From contig NZ_JAKCPW010000007.1 in the NCBI RefSeq assembly GCF_021440085.1, forward strand, positions 434,001-498,000: a stretch of 64,000 nt of DNA, given 5' to 3'. Position numbers and translations under genes: made by a program. Origin of the DNA: Dyadobacter sp. CY261. Lineage in GTDB: Bacteria; Bacteroidota; Bacteroidia; Cytophagales; Spirosomataceae. Below are positions 17,150 to 27,367 of this stretch, one piece after another (the stretch's first letter is position 1; each line of letters starts with the position of its first letter). The notes beneath the pieces are model-generated. The model did not search any database. It worked only from the letters and a program-made list of their open reading frames with translations, and was not told the DNA's origin.

Positions 17150-17332
17150 GGCCTGAACGCTTTTTTGTATAATATCAAAAATAGCGAAACGGCGATGCTT
17201 TGATTAAATAACCTATTGAAAGGTCGGGACGGGTTCAACGCACGCACAAAAAGGATCTTTTTATATAAAAACCGCCAGTGCATAGCCCTGACGGTTTGAC
17301 CTAACAATTAACATGGCTAATAGATAACTTGG

Positions 17333-17740
17333 CTAATAAACGTACGTCGGAGGCTCGATGCCGCAGCAGCGGAGGTATGTGGTGGCCTGGCCGCGATGGT
17401 GGGTAATGTGGTCGAGCGTGGCATGAAAGCCGTTCAATTGATCGGTGTCAGGTTTTAAGGCATTCACAGATTTGGCCAGCATATCATAAGCTGCTTCCAG
17501 GGCGGCCTGTGCATCCACTTTTGTTTGCGCGGAGGCTGGCGGGCTCCAGTCGCTTTCGGTCCCGCGAATGTAATTTTCCTCCCACCAGTAAATTCCGTAA
17601 GCGATATGGCTCAGCAATTCGGCAAACGACCAGACCTCTTCGGCGGGTTTGAACTGGAATGTTGCTTCCGGCAGGGCGGATGCGACAGCCAGCGTGTACT
17701 TTCTGGAATTTTCAAGCGTAATCAACAATTGCTCTTTCAT
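17333..17740 (-). CDS. DinB-family protein (DinB_2 four-helix bundle)
   Basis: Cytosolic helical protein of 135 residues of the DinB/YfiT superfamily, putative metal-dependent hydrolases or thiol transferases. The family's metal-binding histidine triad is visible: His46 region in LLSHIAYG and the paired histidines in ATLDHITHHRGQ near the C-terminus. The Trp-containing motif EEVWSFAELL is also typical of DinB_2. It lies 101 bp downstream of an AraC regulator on the same strand and may share its message or be its target. The specific substrate is unknown. Confidence 0.82.
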   Translation of the reverse strand: MKEQLLITLENSRKYTLAVASALPEATFQFKPAEEVWSFAELLSHIAYGIYWWEENYIRGTESDWSPPASAQTKVDAQAALEAAYDMLAKSVNALKPDTDQLNGFHATLDHITHHRGQATTYLRCCGIEPPTYVY

Positions 17741-17841
17741 GAATGTTTGTTTTTGATTTGATGAGCAAAACTACCGCGAGCGCACGGCCTATATTTAAGG
17801 AATATTGCTGATTTTGGAACCAGGCAGGTAAAACTGCCAGC

Positions 17842-18705
17842 TCAGCGACCCGCCGATGGCGACTTTCCGAAAAACGTCTTGTAAGCCGCCGAGAAATGTT
17901 CGAGACTGTTGAAACCGGACTCAAATGCAATCGTCGTGACCGGAAGGTTGGTATGGGCGATTTGCAAGTGGGCATTTTGGAGGCGTGAACGCAGCAAATA
18001 GCCGTATGGTGTGAATGCGGTGATTTGTTTGAACAACCGCGAAAAATGAAACGGACTTATGTTGGCGGCATCAGCCAGGTCGGCGAGGGAAATGTCTTCG
18101 CATATATTATCGTTGATCAACTTCTTAACCTTCTCGATCATAGGTAAATAGCCCCGCTTATGCTTATCACTCAGCGCTTTCGGGGCTGTTTGTTTCGAAG
18201 TACCCGTAATGACCTGCTCCATCAGTGAAACCGTTAGTTGCTCGATCCGCAGTTTGTCGAAGTGTTTTGCATTCAAGGCGTTGAAAATGCAATGGTGAAG
18301 ATATTCGGTTTCCGGGGTGGCCCTGGCCAGCATCGAATGGCGGTCGGGGTTTTGGACAAAGGATGCAAAACCGGTGTTTAATGCGAGCAGTTGGTCGAGG
18401 TTGGCCGGTGAAACCGAAAATATGGTGCATTGATCTGGCAGGGCGTGTACGTGGCCTACTTTGTATTCGAATCCCGCTTTGCTGATCAGAAAGTGCCCGT
18501 GATGGGAATCGAGATCGTTTCTGAAACTTTTGAACACAAAGTTGCCGGTCCGGACATAGGCGATGGAAAATTCGCGCTGGTACTCGGTGGCCGAAACCTT
18601 GCAATGCCCGCACTGGCAGCGGAAGTCGTGTATTGTTACCAGCGCCGAGCGGTAAAGGGTGTCGATGATAGCATCCATGCGTGAATGAATTGTGGTCATT
18701 TTCAC
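17842..18705 (-). CDS. AraC-family transcriptional regulator with Cys-rich N-terminus
   Basis: DNA-binding regulator of 287 residues. The C-terminal 100 residues are a double helix-turn-helix AraC domain: DISLADLADAANISPFHFSRLF and, after a short link, TTIAFESGFNSLEHFSAAYKTFFGKSP. The N-terminal part is a cupin-like sensing domain of the AraC_N type. An unusual feature is a cluster C30-Q-C32-G-H34-C35, which could bind metal or form a redox-sensitive pair. Start at ATG 18705, or ATG 18699 two codons later. DinB follows 101 bp downstream. A 269-bp gap to the permease gene end upstream should contain its promoter. Confidence 0.85.
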   Translation of the reverse strand: MKMTTIHSRMDAIIDTLYRSALVTIHDFRCQCGHCKVSATEYQREFSIAYVRTGNFVFKSFRNDLDSHHGHFLISKAGFEYKVGHVHALPDQCTIFSVSPANLDQLLALNTGFASFVQNPDRHSMLARATPETEYLHHCIFNALNAKHFDKLRIEQLTVSLMEQVITGTSKQTAPKALSDKHKRGYLPMIEKVKKLINDNICEDISLADLADAANISPFHFSRLFKQITAFTPYGYLLRSRLQNAHLQIAHTNLPVTTIAFESGFNSLEHFSAAYKTFFGKSPSAGR

Positions 18706-18974
18706 TCAAAAGAAATACCGGCTTATGACAGCAGTGTGTCAGTAGCGGGCAGAAGCTTTTTCATACGCGTCCAAACACGCGTCCAATGGTTTCCCCTGGT
18801 TGTAAATGCAATCGCAAAATGGATTGCAGGCCTCCGGATTGCTGTTCCCCGGGCACCCGTTTGCATCATTTTCACAGTACCAAGAGGAAGCAGGAAAAGA
18901 AAATGGTATCGGCCAAGCGCTCGCAGGGGCGGTTGACCAATACCGTTTGAAGAGTGCGCGGTTCGCGACGGGCT

Positions 18975-21599
18975 TTATTCGCTTTTCAGGACTTTCGCAG
19001 GATTACTCCGTGCAGCTTTGGTAGTTTGGGAACCGATCATGAGCACGGCCAGCAACATTACAACCAATGCGCCCCCAAGCAATTCGACCATACCAATGGG
19101 CTGGTGATAGGCGAAGCGCGTCAGTAAAACCTGATCGAAAAGCAGGTAGGTAACGGGCAGTGCGATGAGCGTGGCGATGCCGAGGAGTGTTAAAAAACCG
19201 CGGCAAAGCAAGAATATCAGTCCCGGTTCGCTGGCACCTAGCACCTTGCGAATACTGATTTCTTTCAATTTGGTTTCGGTTGTGAACACCACCATGCCGA
19301 ACAGCCCCAGCGAAGCAATGCAAATGGCAAGAAATGCAAGGAATCCGATCGCTTTGACCATCATGGAAAACTGGCTGTAAGTTTCCTCGATCTGGTCGTC
19401 GTAAAAACTGGCTTTGAGCGGGTGCACCTTATCAAACCGTTTCCAGGCATCTTCGATTTTGCCCATGGTGGCAGTAAGGTCGTTGGAAGCGATTTTGAGG
19501 TTTAAATATCCCCACGGTTCGCTGCGTGAGTAACGGAACATCACCGGCTCTATTTTGTTCTCGACGGTGCCGTAATGGAAGTCTTTCAGCACGCCCACAA
19601 TAGCCACTTTCTGGTCACCCAATGTGATGATCTCTCCTAATGCTTTCCTGGGATCTCGTCCGGCAATGTTAAAGCGCTTTAAAAGTTGCTGATTGACAAT
19701 TACCTCACTTTCTTTTCCTTTTTCGGGACGAAGGGTGAAATTCTTGCCTGCCAGCAATTCGTGTTTGTGGAGAGGCAGGTAATGCTCGTCGACCATATTC
19801 ATCCATACCATTGCCGAATCGCCCGGGAGATATTTCGTGGTATAGCCGTAAGTGCTGCCCAAGCTGGTGATCATACTCGATTGGGAGAGCTGTTTTACCT
19901 CCGGAATTGCGGCCAGTTCTTCCCTCAGTACGGTAGCATCGGTACCGCGGAGCTTGATATTCAGGATGTTTTCAGTACTAAAACCCAGATCGAAATTCAG
20001 GAAACCCTTGTACTGGCTGTAACCTACGGCGGTGGTGGCAATGAATATCAGCGAAAGGGTGTACTGGACGACGATCAGCACTTTCCTTAACCCGATATGT
20101 TTGAAAAGTTTCAACCCACCAGCGTCCTTCATGACGGAGATGGCGCTGATTTTGGAAAAAAACAACGCAGGCAGAAGCCCTGCAGCAATACCGGTGAAGG
20201 CGGCCAGGCCGATGAAGTACAGTACCGACTGCACCGAAAGATCGAGCGTGAATATTTGCGAAATGTGCGGGTCCAGCGCGAAAAATTCCTTTCGTAATAA
20301 AAGGTATAATCCAAAAGAAAAGAGCAATGCCAGGAAGGCTATCATCACCGATTCGGCAATGAACTGTCCCAGAACATGGCTGCGCCGCGCGCCTATGATC
20401 TTGCGAACGCCCACCTCGCGTGACCGCCTGAGCGACCGGGCCACCGAGAGGTTCGTATAATTGAAACAAGCCGAAAGGATAATCACCAATGCCAGCCCGC
20501 CAAGGATCCATAGCGTTACGGGCTCGGTTTCAGGGCCCAGGTTGTTCGAGAGGTCTTTACCCAGCGCGATTTCCTTCAATGGTTGCAACGATACGGTCAC
20601 CTTCAAATGCTCCAATGCCTTGTTTTGTTCTGCATTGATCTGATCGAGTGCATGTTGCACATTATCCGGGCTGCCGCCTTTCGGGATGGTGAGGTACACG
20701 TAATTAGACCAGATATTGTTCCAGGCATAAAATGCATTTTCTTTTTTGCCAATTGTCGCATCAGCGGAAGCAAATGAAATAAGGGCGTCGAAACGGAGAT
20801 GGGAGAGATGCGGAACATCCTTTGCCACACCGGTGACCTGGTAATCGAGCGTATCGAAACGCACAGTCTGCCCCAACGGGTTGAACCTGCCAAAAAGCCT
20901 TTCAGCTGTTTTTTCGGAGACTACCATGGAAAAGGGCTCTTTAAGCGCTGTGGCAGGATTGCCGGCTACGAGCGGGAATGTAAATACTTTGAAAAACGAC
21001 TGGTCTGCCCAAACCGCTTCTAAAGGGAATGTGTTCCGGCCGATCTGCGCATCGCCGGAAAAGCCGGTGCGGATGAGCGTGAAATTTTCGATACCCGGGA
21101 CATTTTCCTGCAATAACTGGCCGATTCTTACTGAGGTAGAGGCGAAGTCCATAGCAGGCTGCCCTTCGGCCTGATTTTGCGTGATCACCCGAAATACACG
21201 GTCCTTTTTCTCATGAAAATCGTCGTACGAGCGCAGGTCGCTCACGATGGCGATCACCAGCAGGCCAACAGACATGCTCACGGCAAGGCCGACGATATTG
21301 ATCAGTGAAAACAGTTTGTTCCGGACGAGGGTGCGCCGCGATGTTTTGAAATAGCTGCCGAGCATGATGAAATGGGTTAAAAGGGTTAGGAATTCGATCT
21401 TGCGAATAGTATACGGGCGCAGGAACTTGACGACGTCGATCATATAAATGAACCGGGCGCGCCTGAGGCCTTTGTCGCGGACGTTGCGGAGAAAGTATTC
21501 GTATAGATCGCCTTCGAGGTCTTCGAGGAGGCGGGGGCGGCAGTACCATCTCAGAAACCGGGTGGCCCACTGCGGTGGTTGCGGTGCGGTCTTTTTCAT
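18975..21599 (-). CDS. ABC-type permease, FtsX/MacB family, with N-terminal prefix domain
   Basis: Inner-membrane protein of 874 residues. The first 75 residues are a soluble prefix domain (WATRFLRWYCRPRLLEDLEG), known in Cytophagales as permease prefix domain 2. Two MacB_PCD/FtsX modules follow, each with a periplasmic core domain bracketed by membrane helices; characteristic permease segments are ARSLRRSREVGVRKIIGARR and TETKLKEISIRKVLGASEPG. No ATPase subunit is encoded nearby, as is usual for these orphan permeases. It is co-directional with a PadR gene whose stop overlaps its start as ATGA, so the two are translationally coupled. Substrate unknown; related proteins are implicated in export or envelope-stress functions. 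Confidence 0.85.
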   Translation of the reverse strand: MKKTAPQPPQWATRFLRWYCRPRLLEDLEGDLYEYFLRNVRDKGLRRARFIYMIDVVKFLRPYTIRKIEFLTLLTHFIMLGSYFKTSRRTLVRNKLFSLINIVGLAVSMSVGLLVIAIVSDLRSYDDFHEKKDRVFRVITQNQAEGQPAMDFASTSVRIGQLLQENVPGIENFTLIRTGFSGDAQIGRNTFPLEAVWADQSFFKVFTFPLVAGNPATALKEPFSMVVSEKTAERLFGRFNPLGQTVRFDTLDYQVTGVAKDVPHLSHLRFDALISFASADATIGKKENAFYAWNNIWSNYVYLTIPKGGSPDNVQHALDQINAEQNKALEHLKVTVSLQPLKEIALGKDLSNNLGPETEPVTLWILGGLALVIILSACFNYTNLSVARSLRRSREVGVRKIIGARRSHVLGQFIAESVMIAFLALLFSFGLYLLLRKEFFALDPHISQIFTLDLSVQSVLYFIGLAAFTGIAAGLLPALFFSKISAISVMKDAGGLKLFKHIGLRKVLIVVQYTLSLIFIATTAVGYSQYKGFLNFDLGFSTENILNIKLRGTDATVLREELAAIPEVKQLSQSSMITSLGSTYGYTTKYLPGDSAMVWMNMVDEHYLPLHKHELLAGKNFTLRPEKGKESEVIVNQQLLKRFNIAGRDPRKALGEIITLGDQKVAIVGVLKDFHYGTVENKIEPVMFRYSRSEPWGYLNLKIASNDLTATMGKIEDAWKRFDKVHPLKASFYDDQIEETYSQFSMMVKAIGFLAFLAICIASLGLFGMVVFTTETKLKEISIRKVLGASEPGLIFLLCRGFLTLLGIATLIALPVTYLLFDQVLLTRFAYHQPIGMVELLGGALVVMLLAVLMIGSQTTKAARSNPAKVLKSE

Positions 21600-21931
21600 A
21601 TCGAACCTTCGAGGTTAAAGCCGGGAATGTCCCGCCAGATGGTTTCCCTGAGTTCCTTTGCCCGCGTGACCGCTACCTTGCCCGCATGGCTTACTTCATA
21701 AAAGCGCTTCCGCTTGCCGCCCCTCGTCGCACTGGTGTCGCCAAGCTGGCTTTTTACGAGTGCTTTTTCTTCAAGCCTGTTCAGCACGGCATGTACCACC
21801 CCGAGCTTCGCGGAGCGGCCGGTATATTTTTCCAGTTCGTCGCAGATGGCCACGCTGTAAGCCTCCCGGCCTAATGCCGCGATCGTCAGCAAAACCAGCT
21901 CTTCAAACTCGCCCAAATTGGTCCCTTTCAT
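21596..21931 (-). CDS. PadR-family transcriptional regulator
   Basis: Winged-helix regulator of 111 residues. The N-terminal segment LGEFEELVLLTIAALGREAYSVAI and the wing region GRSAKLGVVHAVLNRLEEKALV are typical of PadR. It is the first gene of a two-gene operon with the prefix-domain permease, overlapping it by 4 bases, an arrangement repeated in Cytophagales genomes. It most likely represses its own operon. The AT-rich stretch just upstream (21940-22020) should hold the promoter. Confidence 0.88.
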   Translation of the reverse strand: MKGTNLGEFEELVLLTIAALGREAYSVAICDELEKYTGRSAKLGVVHAVLNRLEEKALVKSQLGDTSATRGGKRKRFYEVSHAGKVAVTRAKELRETIWRDIPGFNLEGSI

Positions 21932-22024
21932 TTGGCAGCCAATAATTTAGTATATTAATTCACTAAATGTATGTATTATGAAAATATAAATTCATGTTTT
22001 GTATGTAAAATATTTATTTAGACA

Positions 22025-22065
22025 CAAAAAAGAGCGGGGCTACCACAAATGGCAACCCCGCTCTT
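22025..22065 (-). terminator. Rho-independent terminator of the susCD operon
   Basis: AAGAGCGGGG at 22030-22039 pairs perfectly with CCCCGCTCTT at 22056-22065. Read on the minus strand, the 10-bp GC-rich stem is followed by a run of six to seven T. It begins 25 bases beyond the susD stop and would end the susC-susD message. Confidence 0.88.
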
Positions 22066-22089
22066 CTCGTGAAAACTATTTCCCAATTC

Positions 22090-23859
22090 TTACCAGCCTG
22101 GGTTCTGGCCCAGAGCCGGGTTTCTGATGCGGTCGGGTTCCGGAATTGGGTACAGATACTTCTTATCCGCCCATTCACGCTGTCCCGGGTTCCATAGGAC
22201 TTCACCCGAAGTGCCTTTCGACAATTGGATGCGTCCCACAGCCGTAGAAGGGCTCACATCCACGAATGCGATACCCGGCGTGGTGGAAGTAGGTTTTGTT
22301 CCCTGATAGAAATAAACATCATTTTTACCATCCCCATTCAGGTCGTATTCGCCAAGGGCAGGCACGTACATACCGTTCATAGGCGCATCCTGGAACAGGT
22401 TACCCAGCTTCCATCTTCTCAGGTCATCCGGACGAAGGCCTTCGAATACCAACTCAGTACCTCTTTCACGCAGTACTTCGAGCAACACAGGATTGTTGAA
22501 CTTACCTGCGAAGAACGATATCATATAAGGGTCGGCAGTTGTAGGAACGGTCGTCAAAGTAGCGCCGGTGATACCTGCTCTCTTGCGCAATGCGCCGATT
22601 GTGCCGGTCCATTCGGCTGCGGTCATCTTGTCGAGCTCGGCCAATGCTTCTGCTTTGTTCAGGAGCACTTCTGCCCAGCGCATTACGATATGCGCATTGT
22701 CGTTACGGCTTTCGTCATCGAAAGGAAAACGTTCGTCGTAGCACCATTTAATCGGCTGGTAACCAGTGTAGGTCTGGCTGAAATTCGGTGGGGCAACCAC
22801 AGGGACACCGTTTTCCGTACGGGTATAGTCGCCTGTGCGGATGGTTTGTTTCAAACGCAGGTCGCGGTTTTTTACTTCCTCTACAAATGGTGTGGTTTCG
22901 TAGCCCGCCTTGCTGGTGAACGGCGTTCCGTCCAGGTTCAGGTAGGTATTAACAAAACGGCGCGTCAGGCTTGGACGGTTACCATAAGTAGGGCTGATAA
23001 AGCGACGGTTTGCAGAGCTGTAAACCTGCAAGCTCGCGCTCAATGCCACCGAAAGGATCGACTCGTCGGCATAAGCACTTTTCGCGAGGAACAATTCGCG
23101 GTAAGCCCTGTCGGCCACGCTGGAATGCAACGTATAACCGGTGATCGCGTTGGCTTCCTTTATTACTTCTTCATACCAGGTATTGGCAGTGGCCTGCTTG
23201 TTGTCCTCGGTATGGTATTTCCGCCACGATGCCTCGAACAGGGCAATTCGGGTTTTGTACGCACGGGCCACATTTTTGGTGATGCGGGTAACCGAAGGAT
23301 CGGATGTCAATGTAATGTTCTCGATCGCGTAGTTCAGGTCCGCGAGCACTTTGTCCATTACTTCGTAGCGGTTCATACGAGCACCATACAGCGTAGCGTC
23401 GTCATCCACGGCAATGGTTTTATCGATCCAGGGTACATCACCGAATCTTTTCACTTTTTCAAAATAAAACAACGCCCGGAAAAAGCGCGCCATCCCCAGA
23501 TAGTGGTTTTTAGTAGGTACGGTGCTTTTTTCAGTGTTTTCAATGAAATAGTTGATGTTACGCAGGTTTCCCCAGTCCCAACCATTACTGGTGATAGGAC
23601 TTAATGCGTTTACTGCCAAGTAGTTGTCTACGCCATTCCGCGCTACGAGGTCAGAGTTGTCGTCATCCTGGAACACACCGGTATCGGTATTGGGCAGTAG
23701 GTTATAAAAAGAGCCTGCATAAAGCTCAAGTCCACTTTCCGAGCCAAAAACAGCATCGTTGGTAGCAGTATCCACCGGCACCTCACTGAGGTCGCAGGAG
23801 CTTGCCGTAGCGAGCAGCATCACGGCAAGGGTATAGCTTAGTATTTTTTTAGTCTTCAT
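22090..23859 (-). CDS. SusD/RagB-family outer-membrane lipoprotein
   Basis: Surface-exposed substrate-binding lipoprotein of 589 residues that caps the SusC-type transporter encoded 7 bp upstream. The signal peptide ends at TASSC, an SPII site. The TPR-like helical fold of SusD is represented by WGNLRNINYFIENTEK, YLGMARFFRALFYFEKVKRF and, near the C-terminus, VLRERGTELVFEGLRPDDLRRW and KKYLYPIPEPD, all family hallmarks. No glycoside hydrolase, peptidase or regulator lies next to the pair, so the nutrient (glycan, peptide or other) cannot be inferred. A terminator follows immediately. Confidence 0.93.
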   Translation of the reverse strand: MKTKKILSYTLAVMLLATASSCDLSEVPVDTATNDAVFGSESGLELYAGSFYNLLPNTDTGVFQDDDNSDLVARNGVDNYLAVNALSPITSNGWDWGNLRNINYFIENTEKSTVPTKNHYLGMARFFRALFYFEKVKRFGDVPWIDKTIAVDDDATLYGARMNRYEVMDKVLADLNYAIENITLTSDPSVTRITKNVARAYKTRIALFEASWRKYHTEDNKQATANTWYEEVIKEANAITGYTLHSSVADRAYRELFLAKSAYADESILSVALSASLQVYSSANRRFISPTYGNRPSLTRRFVNTYLNLDGTPFTSKAGYETTPFVEEVKNRDLRLKQTIRTGDYTRTENGVPVVAPPNFSQTYTGYQPIKWCYDERFPFDDESRNDNAHIVMRWAEVLLNKAEALAELDKMTAAEWTGTIGALRKRAGITGATLTTVPTTADPYMISFFAGKFNNPVLLEVLRERGTELVFEGLRPDDLRRWKLGNLFQDAPMNGMYVPALGEYDLNGDGKNDVYFYQGTKPTSTTPGIAFVDVSPSTAVGRIQLSKGTSGEVLWNPGQREWADKKYLYPIPEPDRIRNPALGQNPGW

Positions 23860-23866
23860 AATTCCG

Positions 23867-26800
23867 TTAAAAATTGAGTGACAAGCCGATCGACACGGAC
23901 TTCAACATCGGGTAATTGTATCCGTCACCGGCATTGCCTGGCGGGTTGCTGGAGCTGAGATCGCGGTCAGATCCGTAAATGCTGGTCACGTCGGTGTCGC
24001 GGGTCCATTTGTACAGCGGCGACCATGTCCATAGGTTTTCGCCGGACACGTACACTTTCAGGTCGCGGGCGTGGATCTTCGAGGTAATGCGCTCCGGAAT
24101 CGTGTAACCTATTTGCAGGTTTCTCAAACGGATATAACCTACATTCTGCATGTAACGGTCGTTAGCTACCTGCAATGCACGGCCGGAGCCTTGTGCCACA
24201 TACCCTACCAGGCGCGGGAGGTAGGCGTCGAAGTTACCCAGCTCTTCGCGGTACATGTTATCTTGCTGCCAGCGGGGATAGGCGTTGTATGGGCGGTTGT
24301 ATTGGCCCCAGAAACGCGCTTCTGACGATGGGTACCAGTTTTGTTTGAGTACTCCCTGGAAGAAAGCGCCCACGAAGAAGCCACTCCAATCTCCCGACAG
24401 GTTCACACCGTAAGTATAGCGTGGCTCTGAGTTACCGATAATGGATTTGTCACCCGAATTGCCCACGCGGTTCAGACCCTGATAGATCACATTGTCGCCA
24501 TCCAGGTTTTGGAATTTGATGTCACCAGGGTAGTTTTTCCGGGTGTTTGTGTTCGGAACGTTGGCCTGTGAGGGAGATTCGGCGATCTCGGCTTCCGATT
24601 TGAACAGACCTGCCACCTTGTATCCCCAGATTTCACCGATACGCTGGCCTGCGTAGTTATCGGTCAGGTTTTTGTCAGGGTTGTTGTATTTGGTGATCGT
24701 TGCTTTGTAATCCGCAAGAGTGAAACGCACATTGTAATGGAAGGGCTTTGAAGCCATATTGAACTGGTCATCCCAGTTGATCGAAAGTTCCCATCCGTTG
24801 GTTTTCAGATCGGCGTAGTTGCCTTTCGGAACACCTGTTCCAAAAACTGCGGGTAACGTTGGTCCCACGGTGAACATGTCCGTCGTTTTGCGCTGGTAAA
24901 TATCTCCTGAAAATTGGAGACGGCTATTGAGTGCATAGAAATCAAGACCAAGGTTGGCGGTGGTAGAAGTTTCCCAGCTCAGATCGTTGGGTACTACGCC
25001 CGGCATACTGGTAGTTTGCGGACGGATACCGTTGATCACACGTCCAGACTGCGAAATGCCGAACTTCTCGTTAAAAGAGTATGGGTCGATGTTACCATTG
25101 CCCAACGAACCGTAGGAGGCACGGACTTTTACATGCGAAATGATTTTCGGGTTCACTTTCCAGAACGGCTCTTCGGAAACGCGCCATCCGGCTGATACCG
25201 ACGGGAAGAATGCCCATTGCTGGTCAGTCGGGAATTTCGAAGAACCGTCGTAGCGACCGTTCACTTCCAGCAGATAGCGTTCGCGGAAGTTATAGTTCAA
25301 ACGGAAGAAACCACCGGCAATCGCCCATTTCCGGTACCCGCCTCCGGTTGTAATGCTTTGTCCCAATGCAAGGTTGATATCGTCGGCACCGCTGTAAACA
25401 AGTCCGTTCCGTTGGGCGCTCAGGCTGGTTGTGATGGACCGCTCGTAGTTAAAACCGCCCAGCAGGGTGAAGTTGTGGGTATTGTTAAACGACTTCACAT
25501 AGTCGGCATAGAAGTTGGTCGCCAGGTAGTTGACGGTGCTTCTTCCTACCGCGATATCGTTGGTGTTGGTACCAGTATAACCGATCACCCCTTTGGCGCG
25601 GCTGTATGGTACCGGAACGCGATTCTGCTGGGTAGCAACATCGGTACTCTGGAACGTCATGTTGGCCTTCAGGGTCAGCGCCTTTTCGAAGAACTGCGCC
25701 TTCATCGCCGTCTGGTTTTTCAGGAAACGCTGGGTCAAATCGATTGCGTTCCGGCCATAGTAATAATCACCCACAGTGTAAGCCGCAGAGAATGAAAGCG
25801 ACCCGTCCGGGTTAGTCAATGGGGCCAGCGGGTGGCCTTCGTCGGCGATGTTGCGGTAAATACCGCTTCCTTCACCTACGTTTATTGGCTGGTGGTACTT
25901 CATCGAAGAGAACTCGGTGTTGTTGTCGACGCGCAACCACGGGGTCAGCTGCACACCGCCTTTACCGCGGAAGTTATACATGCTGTACTTGTCGGTATTG
26001 TATCGGAACAAACCGTCCTGATTGTTGAAACGGCCGCTCAGCAGGTACGTGGCTTTATCAGTACCGCCGGCGATAGAAAGCGCGTGATCCTGGGCACTGA
26101 GGCTTTTCTTGTAAAGCTCTTTGTACCAGTCGGTGCTGTAATAGTATTGGTATTCACCAGTAGTTGGGTTTACCTCTACCTTTGGCAGCGACGGGTCCTC
26201 ATATCTTCTCTTGATCTCGGCCAGATAGGCAGGCGAGAAGCTAATGGTTTTGTTGATCGCCGTCGGCGTGCTACCGTTGTCGTTCCAGCGTGACCAGGCA
26301 TCGCTGAAACCCTGTGCCCATGGGTATGAGTCAGTGATATTGTCGGGAACTTCCGTCGGTGCTTTGATCGAGTAGTTGGCCGAATAGGAAATTCTCATTT
26401 TTCCTTCCGGAGCAGGCTTGGTGGTGATGAGTACTACCCCGAATACCGCGCGGGCACCATAAATAGAGGCCGAAGCTGCGTCTTTCAATACCGAAATACT
26501 TTCGATATCCTGTGGGTTGAGCATGCGGGGGTCACCTTCTACACCGTCGATCAATACCAGGGCACTTCCCTGCTGACCGATAGAGGTTGTACCGCGAACG
26601 TTGAACGAAGGCGATTGTGTAGGCTTGCCGTCGAACATCCTGATGTTCAGGTTCGGCACTACACCTACTAGGCCCTGTGCCAGGTTAGGGATCGGTCTGT
26701 TTTGCAGCACTTCCTGTCCCACCTGATCCACAGCACCCGTCAGGTTGACTTTCTTTTGAGTACCGTACCCGACAACCACCACTTCGTTAAGCGACTTGTT

Positions 26801-27193
26801 GTCGGCCTTCAACGCGATGTCGATTGTGCTGCGTGTGCCAGTTTCAATTTCCTGGCTGTTATAGCCCACATAGGAAAATACGAGCACGGCACCGCCTTCG
26901 GGGACTTCGATCGAGTAGGTTCCATTGGCGTCGGTAACGGTACCGGTCTGGCCGCCTTTAATAACTACGTTGACGCCCGGAATTCCGTCCGGCGTATCGC
27001 CGTCGGTCACCCGTCCTTTGATCTGGCGGTCGGCTTTCGTAATGTTACGGTGCTCGTTGCGGTTAACAGCACCGGTCCCTGCTGCCGCAAGGGTCCAGCC
27101 TGGGCCGCCGATCATGGCGATCAGCGCTAATCCGGCGAACGACTTGTTCAAGGCACCGCCATTGAGCAGCCACCTTTTTTTACATCGATACAT
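23867..27193 (-). CDS. SusC/RagA-family TonB-dependent outer-membrane transporter
   Basis: Outer-membrane beta-barrel of about 1108 residues. After a signal peptide comes a carboxypeptidase-regulatory-like domain (IKGRVTDGDTPDGIPGVNVV), then a plug domain starting near VVVGYGTQKKVNLTGAV and containing the SusC motif LVLIDGVEGDPR with SISVLKDAASASIYGARA, and a 22-strand barrel ending in aromatic ...IGLSLNF. It imports a ligand bound by the partner SusD using TonB energy. ATG 27193 is chosen because it directly precedes a basic residue-rich leader (MYRCKKRW); an in-frame start at 27250 would add 19 residues. It is the first gene of the pair. The operon is isolated and has no adjacent sigma/anti-sigma or hybrid regulator. 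Confidence 0.93.
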   Translation of the reverse strand: MYRCKKRWLLNGGALNKSFAGLALIAMIGGPGWTLAAAGTGAVNRNEHRNITKADRQIKGRVTDGDTPDGIPGVNVVIKGGQTGTVTDANGTYSIEVPEGGAVLVFSYVGYNSQEIETGTRSTIDIALKADNKSLNEVVVVGYGTQKKVNLTGAVDQVGQEVLQNRPIPNLAQGLVGVVPNLNIRMFDGKPTQSPSFNVRGTTSIGQQGSALVLIDGVEGDPRMLNPQDIESISVLKDAASASIYGARAVFGVVLITTKPAPEGKMRISYSANYSIKAPTEVPDNITDSYPWAQGFSDAWSRWNDNGSTPTAINKTISFSPAYLAEIKRRYEDPSLPKVEVNPTTGEYQYYYSTDWYKELYKKSLSAQDHALSIAGGTDKATYLLSGRFNNQDGLFRYNTDKYSMYNFRGKGGVQLTPWLRVDNNTEFSSMKYHQPINVGEGSGIYRNIADEGHPLAPLTNPDGSLSFSAAYTVGDYYYGRNAIDLTQRFLKNQTAMKAQFFEKALTLKANMTFQSTDVATQQNRVPVPYSRAKGVIGYTGTNTNDIAVGRSTVNYLATNFYADYVKSFNNTHNFTLLGGFNYERSITTSLSAQRNGLVYSGADDINLALGQSITTGGGYRKWAIAGGFFRLNYNFRERYLLEVNGRYDGSSKFPTDQQWAFFPSVSAGWRVSEEPFWKVNPKIISHVKVRASYGSLGNGNIDPYSFNEKFGISQSGRVINGIRPQTTSMPGVVPNDLSWETSTTANLGLDFYALNSRLQFSGDIYQRKTTDMFTVGPTLPAVFGTGVPKGNYADLKTNGWELSINWDDQFNMASKPFHYNVRFTLADYKATITKYNNPDKNLTDNYAGQRIGEIWGYKVAGLFKSEAEIAESPSQANVPNTNTRKNYPGDIKFQNLDGDNVIYQGLNRVGNSGDKSIIGNSEPRYTYGVNLSGDWSGFFVGAFFQGVLKQNWYPSSEARFWGQYNRPYNAYPRWQQDNMYREELGNFDAYLPRLVGYVAQGSGRALQVANDRYMQNVGYIRLRNLQIGYTIPERITSKIHARDLKVYVSGENLWTWSPLYKWTRDTDVTSIYGSDRDLSSSNPPGNAGDGYNYPMLKSVSIGLSLNF

Positions 27194-27367
27194 AGGAGTA
27201 AAGTTTGGTATGGAGAATATATTAGTGAGTTTTCGGTTTTGAGGCGACAAAATTGAGCAATCGATCTTATTTACACTTTCTGCGAATCGCTATTTAACAA
27301 TATCATAATCTGGCGGAGTGGCCTGGTGGAAGCGGCAGATTGTCAATCAAGAAGTTGAGTAAAACTT

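Noticed and set aside
22225..23604. 459-codon plus-strand open frame.
   Set aside because: Lies entirely antisense to a clear SusD gene and its translation has no recognisable domain; a shadow of the GC-rich third positions.
27311..27340. A stretch resembling the D-arm of a tRNA (GGCGGAGTGGCCTGGTGG).
   Set aside because: No anticodon stem with a proper loop, no T-loop (GGTTCGA-type) and no acceptor pairing follow within the expected 75-90 bases.
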